Part shown: piece by piece, positions 51,025-61,857 of the stretch
Layout: each line of letters begins with the position of its first letter
Numbering within the stretch: the first letter of the stretch is position 1
The notes under the pieces: generated by a model
What the model was told of the DNA's origin: nothing
Seen by the model: the letters and a program-made list of their open reading frames with translations, nothing else
The model's database searches: none
Assembly (NCBI GenBank): GCA_029448655.1
Contig: JACCLO010000017.1
Location: 124,001-188,000 of the forward strand
From: Wolfiporia cocos
Lineage: Eukaryota > Basidiomycota > Agaricomycetes > Polyporales > Phaeolaceae
Reading direction: 5' to 3'
Length of the DNA: 64,000 bases
Program-made: the position numbers and the translations under genes

Positions 51025-53760
51025 TCTTACAAATTTCGGATAAGGTTCAGAAATTTTGAGTCGAAGCCGATGCATTGGACTTCGCAACAGGAGCAGTCTT
51101 GTCACAGTATTCACCGGAAAGCCAGAAATGGCACCCGTGTGCTTTTTACTCGGCAGCTATGACAGCCCCTGAACAGAATTACGAAATTTACAACAAGGAA
51201 ATGTTGGCGATCATTCAAGCACTAGAAGAATGGCGCCACTACCTTGAAGGACACCTGGAGAAATTCGAAGTATGGTCGGATCACCTTAACCTGACCTACT
51301 TCAAGATGGCACAAAAGCTAACTCGGAGACAAGCGAGATGGGCACTTTACCTATCACGATTTAACTTCAACATGCACCACAAGCCAGGGAAAACAATGCT
51401 CACTGTGGACCCTCTGTCCAGGAGACCAGACCATGAAGAAGGGGTGGAACTCAATAATCAAGACAAAATTTTGTTAAAACCAGATTTTTTTGTCAAATTT
51501 GCACAAGAACTCGCCATTCTTGCGATCGAGCCCTCACATAAGTCAGTCAACCATGATGACGATCCCCAAAGGGAAATCCGCAAAGCATTGCTAGACGACG
51601 AGGTAACCAAAGACTACAAAGGCCTATTGCAGTCAGGACCTCGCGAATTTGGAAAGGCGCTAAAGGAGTGGAACTATGAAAATGGTTTGCTCCTTTACAG
51701 GAACAAGATCTATGTATCAAAGTCGCCAGAGCACCTTAGAAATAGGGTCTTAGAAATGCACCATGATCACCCATCAACGGGAGATGGAAGACATACGAAC
51801 TCATCTCACGCAACTACTGGTGGCCAGGACTTACCAACTCAGTAAAGAAATATGTACAGAGCTGTGACACCTGCCAAAGAATGAAAAATCGGCCCGAAAA
51901 GCCATACGGCCCGCTACAACCTAACAAGGTACCAACCGCCCCGTGGGAAATCATCACGACAGATTTCATCATGTATCTTCCAAAGTCTAAAATAGACGGG
52001 AAAACATATGATGCTATCATGGTGATTGTAGACCGCCTGACAAAACGTGCCCGGTTCTTCCCTATCTCCAGCAAATTCGGAACAAAGGATCTCATAAGAG
52101 TCCTATATGGAAGGTTTTACCCAATTCATGGGTTGCCGAAACGTATCATTTCCGATCGCGGAGTACAGTTCGCATCAGAACTCTTCGGAGAATGGTGTAA
52201 ACTGCTGGGAATAGAACACACAATGACAATGGCTTACCACCCACAGGCAGATGGACAGACAGAAAGAACAAATCAGACGTTGGAACAATATCTCGGATGC
52301 TACGTAAACACATACAGGAAGGACAACTGGTCACAGTTTCTTCCCACTGCAGAATTCGCGTACAACAACGCAGCATCCGAAACAACGAAACTGTCACCAT
52401 TTTACGTTGAACTCGGAAGGCACCCAAGGGCAGGCCCGGCAGATTTAGCAATTCAGCAGAAAGCAGATCTGAACAAAATCGCAACCGAGAGATGGAATGC
52501 ACAGGAGCAGGCGAAAGCCACCATGCAACTAGCAGCAGAACGAATGAAGTGGTACTATGACCAAACGGTCAAGAAAGTTCCCTTCAAGATTGGAGACAAA
52601 GTGATGATCGGCATACGGGATTACCAGACATCCAAAAGGAGTTTGGCCCCGCGTTACATAGGACCATTCAAAATTATCGAACAATTGTCCCCCGTAACGT
52701 TCAGGTTACACCTGGATGCACAATACTGAGCATATCACCCAGTCTTCCATGCTTTGAAGCTAGTTCCCTACACAGGATCACAGGAGGCACCCGAACCTGA
52801 CGAACAGGGAGAATACGAAGTAGAGGAAATCCTCAACCACCAATACACGGCACATGGAAAACTCCAGTTGCTTGTAAGATGGAAGGGATACACTCAGGGA
52901 GAGGATACATGGGAAGACGAAGCGACACTTCAAAATGCAAAGAAAATCGTCGATGAGTACAAGCAAAAGCATAAACTCAACTACCTCCCCCACGATGAAG
53001 TACACGCAACCCACGAATCAGAATAGCCAACCCAGAAGATGACCCAGACTGGAAAGTTGGGGACAGGTACTTATGGCCAGATGATTGGCCGCTTGTCAAA
53101 GACTCCATGACGTGCAAAGAGCGAAAAGCCGAGCGCAAATGGCTAATGAGAGACCCATATGGAAATTTTGTAGAAGCAGGAACGTGATTCAACAAATACC
53201 TTGAATTTTCAGTAGGACCACACGGAACGTACCCAGAAAAAGGAACAGTCAACTCCACTGGATACGACATTCATGCATCCGCACCTGCCAGAATTAATCC
53301 AGGACTGACCATGATGGTAGAAACCGATTTGAAAATCCTGCTTCCATACGGAAGCTGGGGCAAATTGGAAACTTGATCCAGCATGGCCATCAAAGGGTTA
53401 CAAGTGCAGGGAGGCATCATAGACTGGGACTATCGGGGAGAAATCAAGGTCCTTCTCCACAACTTCACGGAGTTCCCCTACATTGTGAATGAAGGTGACA
53501 AAGTAGCACAGCTAATATTGCATGTGCTACTGTCTCCGGAAATTCACCATGGGACACTCGAATCATACGACAAGCAGTACCTCAATGACACCAAGCGAGG
53601 AACCCAAGGCTTCGGACACACCGGACGACATCTTCACACAAAGACTACCCCACAATTGGGCAATAGCACCAAAGAGTCACTGGAAGAATTCAACTGCCAA
53701 ATGGAAATTCTCGCTTGGCCTCACTGGGATGAAGAAGACTCATCCTCCACCGAAGGATAA
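51025..53760 (+). pseudogene. pol: pol of G3, RNase H, integrase, chromodomain, dUTPase, inactivated
   Basis: Resumes with VLQISDKVQKF, then a TGA at 51056 where G2 has Arg. RNase H motifs (DFATGAVLSQYS, WSDHLNLTYF) are readable. A short deletion shifts the integrase frame at HHDHPSTG; the zinc-finger Cys pair (CDTCQRMK) and the DDE triad (TTDFIM, SDRGVQFAS, GQTERTNQ) remain. There are stops at about 52727, 53185 and 53374. The chromodomain is EYEVEEILNHQYTAHG...VRWKGY. The dUTPase keeps GYDIHA, GGIIDWDYRGEI, EGDKVAQLI and QGFGHTG, but motif 2 is broken by the stop at 53374 (LET-stop-SSMAIKG). Near the end it reads past the usual stop into about 40 extra codons. Confidence 0.9.
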
Positions 53761-53797
53761 AGGAGAAGAGAGAGTCTTCGTCAGGACGACGAAAGCT

Positions 53798-53810
53798 GAA
53801 GAGGGGGTAA
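53798..53810 (+). promoter_or_regulatory. polypurine tract of G3
   Basis: gaagagggggtaa directly before the 3' LTR; the same core as in G1. Confidence 0.8.
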
Positions 53811-54266
53811 TGTCACAAATTTTCCATAATTTTCCAAATTTTCCTAGAGTTTCTACGGTATTATCTTCGTTTAGTGCATATAAGTCCATAGTTATACGGT
53901 ACATATCACGCTTGGCTCACGCCTAACCACGGAACCTTCTAGCAGGTTCCACAGAATACCAACCGCACATGATTGATTAATCAGATGCATGACTCGCTGA
54001 TTCATCTATAGTCATTCCAATGTAGTCATACTTGTATATCACGTGTAGCATTACTCATCGTTAGGTACCAGAGGTCCAATACGTATTAGGGGTCCTGCAC
54101 AGCATGTATATATACTGGAACAGCCTGAGCGTTAAACCTCAGTTCTGTTCTCCTCGATAACAGAGTTACTCCAACCTAACAAGCTATCTCTACTCTCTAA
54201 GCTCTCGCTCTACTCCCATAACCCTCAACAAGCATTATAAGTGAGTACACAACTTAGTTTGTGTCA
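53811..54266 (+). repeat. 3' LTR of G3 (456 bp)
   Basis: TGTCACAAATTTTCC to TTAGTTTGTGTCA. It differs from the 5' LTR by many substitutions and small indels, which marks an old insertion. Confidence 0.92.
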
Positions 54267-54321
54267 CAAACGTTCCGTTGCCAATCCCACTGACACCAGC
54301 GATGCTATCAACTGGCAGAAG
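54267..54321 (+). pseudogene. remnant of the small repeat-containing gene found at 61600-61857
   Basis: TDTSDAINWQKVLH can be read here, matching TDASEAINWKKVLH on the reverse strand near 61700. It is cut by a solo LTR and joined soon after to FunK1 sequence, so it is part of a rearranged copy of the locus at 58-62 kb. Confidence 0.7.
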
Positions 54322-54936
54322 TGTCACAGACTTACTGTCTGTGCGACCCCTGGGCTCAGGGGGATCCCTACATGCCTGCATAGAGTGAGCAGAGGCACCG
54401 ACGTACTCATAGGACAGCCCTGGTGAACTCATAGGTCCACCCATAAGGTGCCCAGCCGCCGAGGCGAACTCATAGGTCCACCCTAGGAGTGCCCAGCCGT
54501 CAAGGCCCCCAGACGTCGAGTCGCAACCCACAGACTAGCTGACATGATAGAGGCCCCGGGCCAGCAAGTCACACAGCGTGAAGTAAGAAAGGAGCTTGCG
54601 CTCAATGACGAGAATCCTAAAGATGGGGAGTAAGCCCCATCTTGTCGTATCTTATATACATGAGCGTGGTATCTACGAGTCTAGCCCTAAAGTAATTGCC
54701 CGTGCGCATTATCTACAGGGCACATGACAAGTAACGCTACATGACATACTGTGACCATAAGTGACTGTACCTGAGGCGCGCGCTACCCTACAGCGCTAAC
54801 CAAGCGGTCAGGTGATATACAGTAACTAGGACTAACGTGAGAGTAGCGTTAGCGTAGCGGTGCGGCGTACGCCTAGCGCCGCACATACAACTAAGGCGAG
54901 GAGACGTACAGTGACCCCCTGGGTGCATCCGTGACA
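54322..54936 (-). repeat. solo LTR, N1 type (615 bp)
   Basis: The reverse strand begins TGTCACGGATGCACCC and ends TAAGTCTGTGACA. TSD agaag (54317-54321 and 54937-54941). Closest to the LTR at 736-1323. Confidence 0.92.
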
Positions 54937-54941
54937 AGAAG

Positions 54942-55256
54942 GTCCTACACAGCACATCCATCGGATGGGAATATGCCACCTAATGGAGTTCGACACCTCT
55001 AAGGGCAATTCATGACATATCAGAATGTGAAGTTGGTACTGGGTGTCGATCAAGAAGTCAAGGGCTCATGAGGCAAGGACATCAAGAAGCCACTCGACTT
55101 TGAACTTTCAAGTGACTGCGACAAAAAAAAATGACGTGGTCACAGTTTCACCATCACCGGGCGAGGCGTGACAATCATTCCCGTTCAGGCCATAGGCCAT
55201 GCAGTCAATATTTGTGCTTCCGACGAGTTGGTGGTGAAGATCACGTGGCCTGTTAA
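54942..55256 (+). pseudogene. FunK1 protein kinase pseudogene, part 1
   Basis: Readable, with several frame changes, as MGICHLMEFDTSK, KLVLGVDQEVK and QAIGHAV, up to a TWPVK end. It matches the middle of the kinase gene encoded on the opposite strand at 59300-59650. Stops and indels are frequent. It continues at 56698 beyond an inserted DNA element. Confidence 0.8.
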
Positions 55257-55594
55257 ATAAAACTTGAGGTTAATTATCCAGCGGGTTTGTGTAGCACCAA
55301 GCGCTGATGATCACATGCATGCTGCCACATTGGGCCGTGGCAGGCATCTCTGTGCAATTCTTAACAGACGTTGAATGTTTTGGCTGACTCCATCGACTGA
55401 ACTGATGATATACACATTATAGGATTACAATAAAACAACTACTTAGATCATTGTATGTATGTAGGAGGGTAGAGTTTCAGTCAATTATCTTAATCTGCCA
55501 ACTGCCCTTCGCTTAAGAAATCGCAGTTGCGAGCTAGGTTTGCACGCAGATTAATCTGCTAACTGCGGCAGATTAATCTACTGTGACAATAAAA

Positions 55595-55681
55595 TGGCAC
55601 ATCCCGGATTCGAACCAAGGACCTTAGCGCAGATGAGAATAACAGCATCGCAGGGTAATTAGCCAACTGAGCTACAGTGTG
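55595..55681 (-). tRNA. tRNA-like sequence, left arm (probably a tRNA relic)
   Basis: The reverse strand shows an A-box-like TAGCTCAGTTGG and a perfect B box GGTTCGAATCC, followed by CCGGGATGTGCCA and TTTTATT. A-to-B spacing of 58 nt would require an intron or a long variable arm. The 5' acceptor side (CACACTG) pairs poorly with ATGTGCC, so function is doubtful. Confidence 0.4.
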
Positions 55682-55971
55682 ACGGGTGTTGCCCCCATTT
55701 TAAGCAATATATAGAGTGCTTTGTAAACTTCATTTTCGCAGTTTAACATCTTCCATAACACAAATACAAATGAATCTGCCTCTAAAGACCTGTGATTCCA
55801 GTGTATTCAGCTTTCCCATGGTGAGTTGCTCCAGGTCAAGCATGGTAAATCAAGCTACCACTATCATTGATTTCTGTATGCTTGTTGTAGCAGTTAGTTG
55901 CCTTGATGATTTGCGAAAATTGTGTGTAAAATTTGCGTTATATATATTTTAATTAGTCAATGGTACCTGTT

Positions 55972-56058
55972 GCTGCAATGGCTCAGTTGGCTAATTACGC
56001 TGCGATGCTGTTATTCTCATCTGCGCTAAGGTCCTTGGTTCGAATCCGGGATGTGCCA
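55972..56058 (+). tRNA. tRNA-like sequence, right arm (probably a tRNA relic)
   Basis: Inverted copy of the left one: A box TGGCTCAGTTGG, B box GGTTCGAATCC, 3' end GATGTGCCA and a T-rich terminator. The 5' acceptor side (GCTGCAA) lies outside the repeat arm and does not pair with ATGTGCC. Confidence 0.4.
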
Positions 56059-56697
56059 TTTTATTGTCACAGTAGATTAATCTGCCGCAGTTAGCAGATT
56101 AATCTGCGTGCAAACCTAGCTCGCAACTGCGATTTCTTAAGCGAAGGGCAGTTGGCAGATTAAGATAATTGACTGAAGTCCCTCGTAGGAGGGTGCTGGC
56201 ACATACGACACTGATGCCTAAGTACTAAACACTATTACACGCCCGATCTACAGCTTGACAATGAAGATGAATTCAATGTGTCGATGACTTGGACACAGTG
56301 CTACGACAATCATTGCATATTCTTGAGGACCAAGAAGACTGCATGGAGTCACGCTGGCTCAAGAGTGCAGCACGTATAAACAAATCCACAAATCCACTGA
56401 CAAAGTCATGAATAGCATCGTACATTGTCTATAACGAATTCGACTAATGTCTTCTATTACAAGTACTATAGTAGATAATCACACCGTGAGCTTCCTTCGG
56501 TTTGATCCTAAGCATCCAGCGTCCATGTACACATAGGTGGCGACCAACTTACAATGTATTCTTCATAAGCTACCGCAGCTTTGAGGTCTTCAACGTTCGT
56601 ACGCGGCAGCGCCAGAGCGCCCACCGCTAGCAAACACACGTGATCTTCGGCGCTTGGTGCTACGCAAACCCGCTGGGTAAAAAAACCTCAAGTTTAA

Positions 56698-56862
56698 ACG
56701 CCTAAATCGGGACGAGACAGAGTGTATCAGAAAGAGACGCAATGTGCTCGCTCAGAGGAAGACATCGGCCCTCAGCATATCGTCGAACTTTATGTTATAT
56801 GCCGCGCGAAATCGACGAACTCGAACTTCCTCGTGCATACCTTGGAACGAGGGTGTGCGCAA
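56698..56862 (+). pseudogene. FunK1 protein kinase pseudogene, part 2
   Basis: RLNRDETECIRK and HIVEL...LPRAYLGTRV are readable and match the kinase gene region at 59160-59330 (reverse strand). The homology stops after LGTRV. Confidence 0.8.
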
Positions 56863-58101
56863 TCCCGCTGGCATCATTAAATACCTACGGGTACTACAAT
56901 GGATGGTGAAAGATGAGTAACAGAGAAATGGACGCGCATCTCGGTGTCAATGTGGCTGCCGCTTCGTCGTCACCGTCCCCGTGAGTAGCACTTCCAACAT
57001 GCACCTGCGAACTCCTCGCTCTCCCGAATGCAGTTACAACTCCATGCTACGGCCGGCTTCGCCGCCATGGAGGATCATGGCACCCAGTGCGCATGCTATA
57101 GATACACATCCGCTTGGCGTATCTTCCCTCCATATCCGAGCATTCTGGTTCGTACACCCAAGCACTCACATCAACGGCGGCCAGGGCGGACGCATAGATG
57201 CTTAATTTCGAGATGCGCATACGCCTCGTCGCGCCTCCATGTCCGCCCGCATTGACAGATGACTCCCACATCTCTTAAATACGCAACGCGACAGTGCCGT
57301 GCTCGTTTCCGCCGAGACCAAACCCGTATCGCGGCAGAAGTGCCGGTTTCCCGAGACGATCTATGTATAATGTAACAATCCCGCATGTGCGGGCGCCGCG
57401 CGATTCTTGCACATATCGACGGTATCCGTGTCTATGGTCATTCTCGTGGGCAGATCGTGCGTGAGGACCGCACCCGAGGTGTCTTCGCCATCGTGTGTGC
57501 ACTTGGCTACAGGGGCAACTTATGAGGCAGCCGTTGGATCCGCTTCTTGACGGACAGCATGGTGAGATGGTGTGTCTGTGATGGGCAGAACAAGGACAGA
57601 CCTCGAGGTTGACGTCGTGATCCGAGGCGTGATCCTAATCCGGGTGATGGTCGAATGTCAGCCATACGAATGAATCTATCGCACTATACGCGACAAACGT
57701 TATGAATTGCACGTGTTGGCTATGCTCTCTTCATCAACTAGGGGATAAGTCGCCACAAACGTCGCCATGGCGGCCTTGAGTAGCTAGCAGGATCTGACAG
57801 CTCGATGTGGAGGCCCAAACGATAGAGTCGTGGTATTGCAAGTTCAAATGTGAGCCTAATAGCATATCTGAAGGACTAGACTCAGTAGTTGGACAAGTTT
57901 CGCGGGTCAGATTGGCTCACCGTGTGATCAATAAATGAATAAAATATTATCATAAAATTAAGCCTGAGTGTAGCAGCAAATCACATTGATGAGAACATGA
58001 TTGCTTAGAGATTTCGACCTACCGCACTCGCTACGGTGACGGCATACAATACGGCGATGCGATATGAATACTTCTGTGTTTGCTGAAGTATACCATCACC
58101 A
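56863..58101. other. intergenic region, no supported gene
   Basis: Only short frames without recognisable similarity. It separates the FunK1 pseudogene from the FunK1 gene. AT-rich runs near 57930-57970 could include the 3' end signals of the kinase gene. Confidence 0.5.
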
Positions 58102-61100
58102 TCATATAGCATCTTCACCTATAGTTTGCATGAACCTCTCGTAGGTGCATTCATCGTTCTGCTCTGCTTTCAGTTGTCGAATTTGACTTCTGCAATCGTG
58201 CTCCTCAGAAATGAACTTTCTACGTCGCTTCTCTTCATTCGGTCCACATCTTGCAATCTGATCGACCAGGTGGTCTATTTTCCTCCGATGACTACTGATG
58301 TTGGAGGATTTCTTTGCGATTTCATCGAACATAAATGATAGCGAAGAGGCCCAATCCTTGGTGAGGTCTTTAAAGCCTGGATCGGTCTGATTCCGGAATG
58401 TCTGTTCAAATTCATATGAGTCCTCGAGAAACTCCCTCTTATTTTTGCCAACTTGTGAGAGATCTCCCGACTCCCATTCATAGATGCGGCCGAGTCTGTG
58501 CTGCTTGACATCGAACTTGGCACAGACATAAACGAGCAAGTAGAAGAATGACTCCAGATCATGGCGATACCGGTGCGGTGACACGCTGCGTTTAGCTAGT
58601 AGGTCGATGGCCATGAACGGTGCAGTGCCTGTGCGGTACCGTAGAGGCTCCGGTGGGAGCTCCAACTCTGCTGTCCCCGATTCCGTTTCTGGAACATCCT
58701 GAGCTTCGGACGGTGACGGCTTGCCGACATTCTTTGTGGTAAATGATCCCTCCGCGAGCAAGTTCGCCTTCCAGCCCAAAGAGCCGGCGTTCCCAGCGGG
58801 TCGTTCAGCTTTGGAAGCGGACCACGCGGGGTCATCACTTTGATCTTCCGACTCTTCCGGATCATCGACAGGTGCTGCCGCTTGATCCCAGTCGCACAGC
58901 ACGCCGCGGACGTTCCTGCCATCGCGGTAGAACATCACATTGTTCGAGCTGATGTCTTGATGTAGGATATTGGTCTCCTTGTATACCCAGCGATGAGCTT
59001 TCCATTGTATCAGCGCGCGAATCTAAGTGAAACGTGCGACAGACTAACCACGGACGACATCAACGAAGATAATCTTGAACTCTGCAGCATTGTTCATGGC
59101 CTCTAGACGATCGTACTTCTCGAGGATCATTGTACGAAATATTCGCTCATCAAGCACCCTCGTTCCAAGATACGCACGAGGGAGTTCGAGTTGGTCCATT
59201 TCGCGCGACATATAGCATTTCAGCTCCACGATGTGCTTGAGGACCGACTTCTTCTTCTTCTTAGCGAGAGCATTGCGTATCTTTCTGATACACTCTGTCT
59301 CGTCCCGATTTTGGCGTTTCACAGGCCACGCGATCTTCGCCACCAGCTCGCCCGAACCACAAACATCGACTGCATGTCCTATGGCCCGAACGGGGACGAC
59401 CGTCGTGCCTCGCCCGACGATCCCAAAATCCGTGAACACGTCATTCTCGTTCCTCGCAGTCACTTCAAACTCGAGTGGCTCCTTGACGTCCTCGCCTCCT
59501 GAGTCCTTGACATCTTGATCGACACCAAGCACCAGCTTCGCATTCCGATATGTCGTAAATTTCCGCTTGGAGGTGTTGAATTCCATCAGGTGGCATATTC
59601 CCATCTGGTAGATGTCGGCCTGTCCCATCGCCGCCACGGTGTAGAGCAGCAGTTCGGGCTCCTCGATCATATGGATCGGTCTCGAGACGATGATGCCCAT
59701 TCGATCCGCGTACCACAGCTGCAATGTCATGTCACGGAACAGAATACCAGATCCATATGAACGGACGTTGTGAGACATCTGCTCGTTGATGTATTTCAGC
59801 ATTTGCACCTCATCGTCGGTAAGCCCCATTTGTTCGCTGATTTTTTGAATGTCAGCAGCGTCGATCTCCCAACCGTGCCCGTCCGTATCGCTCGCGTCCT
59901 TCCGTGTATTTTCATGACCTCGAGACTGTCGTGTATCGGTCGCTTCCGTCACATTCTCCGTCGACAGCCGCGCCCGCTTGCCTGGCTTGATCATCTCGGG
60001 ATCTACCTTGTCGCCTCGCTTCCGTTTCGCTCCTGGCCTATCGATGCACTGAGGATAGTTTTTCAAGTATCTCTGAGGGCATATTAGAAATCTGGTGAGC
60101 CGACGCGTCCATTTACATACATGTCTCAGCCCGTCCAGATCGATCTTGATGTCTTCCTTTCCCCACATCCACTTGCACTTTCCTTTCTTGACCTCTGCGG
60201 ATGCCAAGCTCCATGACCAGGCCTGCGATTGTCGGTCTTCGTTCGTGCTGAACATCATATCCGGCTTTGCACGACAATAGCTCCCTGTCACAATCCTGTT
60301 GTTCATGTTCACAAATTGACCGTCGAGAGGCCGAGCCATGTCGAGGATATTCGTAGGAACCGTCTTCTGACTAGCCATATGCTTGATAGGGTTGAACAGT
60401 ACGTTGCGAATTCGTTTCAGACCTCTGTTCTTGCGGTCCCGCAACGATCGCGAACATCCAGGAGCGCCATAGTCGGGGTCACCGAAAAGCTGCCGGTGCA
60501 GAGATTCAATGAATTCAAGGAGTGGCTCGTAGCACAGATCTTCCAGAGACGTGTCACAGTACGCCTTGGCCAGCTTCTGCACAACAGTATAGTGGTCCGT
60601 AGATGAGGTCTCCGTCGTGGGGTGAGGAATGTCACGAATGTCTGTGGGCTCCAAGCCCCATGTAGTTCGTATCAGTTCAACAGGATCGTGGTTCCATGAT
60701 ATCTTGTCTGGATATTCGTCCTTGATCCATCTCACCACCGCCGCGCTCTCAATCCCGTTCTTGCTTATTACCGAGCCTATCGCAGTGCTTCGATAGATTG
60801 GTAACGGCTCTGAGAGTCACAGCATTCATCATCAAGGCATTCCATCATCAAGGCGTTCCATCACAGTAAAATATACTCACGGGTTGCGGCCAGGCGTGGA
60901 GGGGGCATTTTTTTAAGTGGAGGTTCATTGCCAGCGTCAGCAGATTGGCATTGACGAGGGGCGGGGACGGCGGTCGTAAAGGGTAGTTCCCTTTGTGGCA
61001 CGGGCACTGGTTCATAGCTGTCTGGTTCGGACTCATCATGAGAACAATCATCGTCGCTGTCTGTCGACTGCATGACGATGTGGTCGGGGACTCGGTGGAG

Positions 61101-61160
61101 GGATAGGGGAATGTGGCGGAAGAGGTGAGAAATCCACGTAGAGGGAGAGAATATGGCCAT
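58102..61160 (-). CDS. FunK1-type fungal protein kinase, three exons (978 aa)
   Basis: Joined exons: 61160-60881, 60809-59049 and 58997-58102; 979 codons including the stop, with phases agreeing at both introns. The family is expanded in agaricomycetes. Exon 2 holds the FunK1 N-terminal region (GIESAAVVRWIKDEYPDK...) and the kinase N-lobe with a candidate ATP-binding Lys in ELVAKIAW near residue 584. Exon 3 has the catalytic loop HQDISSNNV (693-701), the metal-binding CDWDQ (716-718, in place of DFG), TGTAPFMAIDLL and RHDLESFFYLLVYVC. A Ser/Asp-rich insert separates DWD from TGT. A start at an internal Met (MQSTDSDDD) is possible. The substrate is unknown. No stop or frameshift is seen. Confidence 0.88.
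58998..59048 (-). other. intron 2 of the FunK1 gene (51 nt)
   Basis: Donor GTTAGT, branch-like GCTGAT 11-16 nt before the acceptor GGAAAG, phase 1 (G/CT gives Ala). It links VDVVR to AHRWVYKETNILHQD. Confidence 0.75.
60810..60880 (-). other. intron 1 of the FunK1 gene (71 nt)
   Basis: Donor GTGAGTAT, acceptor CTCTCAG, phase 1. Splicing changes ATR/EYILL-stop into ATQPLPIYRSTAIGSVISK and opens the long frame. Confidence 0.75.
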
Positions 61161-61599
61161 GTTTGTAGCTACGTATTTATTAATAACAGATTGCCGACGC
61201 GTGTTGGGCCACTGTGGCCCGTTGTGACAGCCTCGGCTAGGGTATCAGTACCGTTGATGGGAAAACTGCGGCAGCTGGCCGATCGCCGATCGCGAATTCG
61301 ATCGCGCTATCCCACGTGACTGGCAGCCCTGGGCAAACACTCGTGCCCCGACCAGCTATCCTATCCGCGAGCGGGCATGCTTTAGAGTCTTTACACCTCA
61401 CCCGCTACATTATTGCGTGATGCGTATACGCGATCCGTGATCGTCGGCTATATCAAGCTCTCGAGCAGTTTACCATAACTCTACGCGCCAACGGCTCTCA
61501 GGACTAGGCAGAACGTGCCATGGTGAGCTCTCAGCCTGAGCATCGCATTGATCGATCCTCACCGGTGACGCTATGTAAGTACACTGAATAGTCACCAAT
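61161..61599. other. upstream region of the FunK1 gene
   Basis: No supported gene. It presumably includes the kinase promoter; no clear TATA box can be assigned. Confidence 0.4.
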
Positions 61600-61857
61600 T
61601 CAGTCAAGCTCATCCAACATCATGCCGTCGCGCTTCAAGAAGTGAAGCAGCACACTCCCGACATCCTCCCCGACGTGCAGAACCTTCTTCCAGTTGATCG
61701 CCTCGCTGGCGTCCGTGAGGTCGGCCACCGCGCATCTCATGACGTCGGCCTCGAATGCGCGCGCAAGGACCGGGTTTTCGCGCCTGAGGGAGTGCAGCAG
61801 CACGCCGCCAACATCTTCCCCGATGTGTAGGACCTTCTTCCAGTTAGTGTTGTGAGG
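61600..61857 (-). pseudogene. fragment with two internal repeats, function unknown
   Basis: The reading NWKKVLHIGEDVGGVLLHSL is repeated about 55 residues later as NWKKVLHVGEDVGSVLLHFL, ending KRDGMMLDELD and a stop. No upstream start is evident because the frame runs into a repeat-rich stretch, so this is probably a truncated gene. A copy of the second unit lies at 54267-54321. Small agaricomycete proteins of unknown function have similar endings, but I cannot name a family. Confidence 0.5.

Larger units (their letters stand above)
38485..54266 (+). mobile_element. G3: degenerate Ty3/gypsy chromodomain element with ORF0 and dUTPase remnants, hit by nine insertions
   Basis: Bounded by LTRs of 460 and 456 bp, with flanks gaaac and caaac (a 5-bp TSD with one mismatch). 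Order: LTR, leader, ORF0 (41291-42772), gag (43712-48601), pol (48564-53760), polypurine tract (53798-53810), LTR. All frames carry stops or frameshifts, and the protease and reverse transcriptase active-site residues are changed. It is the oldest element here by LTR divergence and damage. Seven solo LTRs, one solo G2 LTR and one N1 element sit inside it. Confidence 0.9.
55470..56184. mobile_element. foldback (MULE-like) element with tRNA-like sequences in its arms (715 bp)
   Basis: Two 196-bp arms (55477-55672 and 55981-56176) are inverted copies with one mismatch seen. The 9-bp direct repeat gtaggaggg flanks it (55461-55469 and 56185-56193). A 9-bp TSD with long inverted repeats fits Mutator-like elements. 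The centre, about 300 bp, is AT-rich and has no transposase. It lies inside the DNA element at 55257-56693. Confidence 0.8.
55257..56693. mobile_element. non-autonomous DNA transposon with long terminal inverted repeats
   Basis: The ends form an inverted repeat of about 55 bp: left ACTTGAGGTT...CCAGCGGGTTTGTGTAGCAC, right the complement with CCAGCGGGTTTGCGTAGCAC. It splits the FunK1 pseudogene exactly (PVK/RLNRDETECIRK). TTAA occurs on both sides (55253-55256 and 56694-56697), but the duplication could be read as 4 or 5 bp. Without the inner element it is about 710 bp and has no transposase. TTAA hints at piggyBac-type transposition but is not proof. Confidence 0.75.

Noticed and set aside
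53640..53760. A new C-terminal domain after the G3 dUTPase
   Set aside because: G1 and G2 stop right after FGSTG(K/R). The G3 extension follows loss of that stop in a decayed copy and has no counterpart.
56981..57500. Possible small genes in the FunK1 intergenic region
   Set aside because: Overlapping short frames on both strands with no recognisable domain, intron signals or conserved copy elsewhere in the window.
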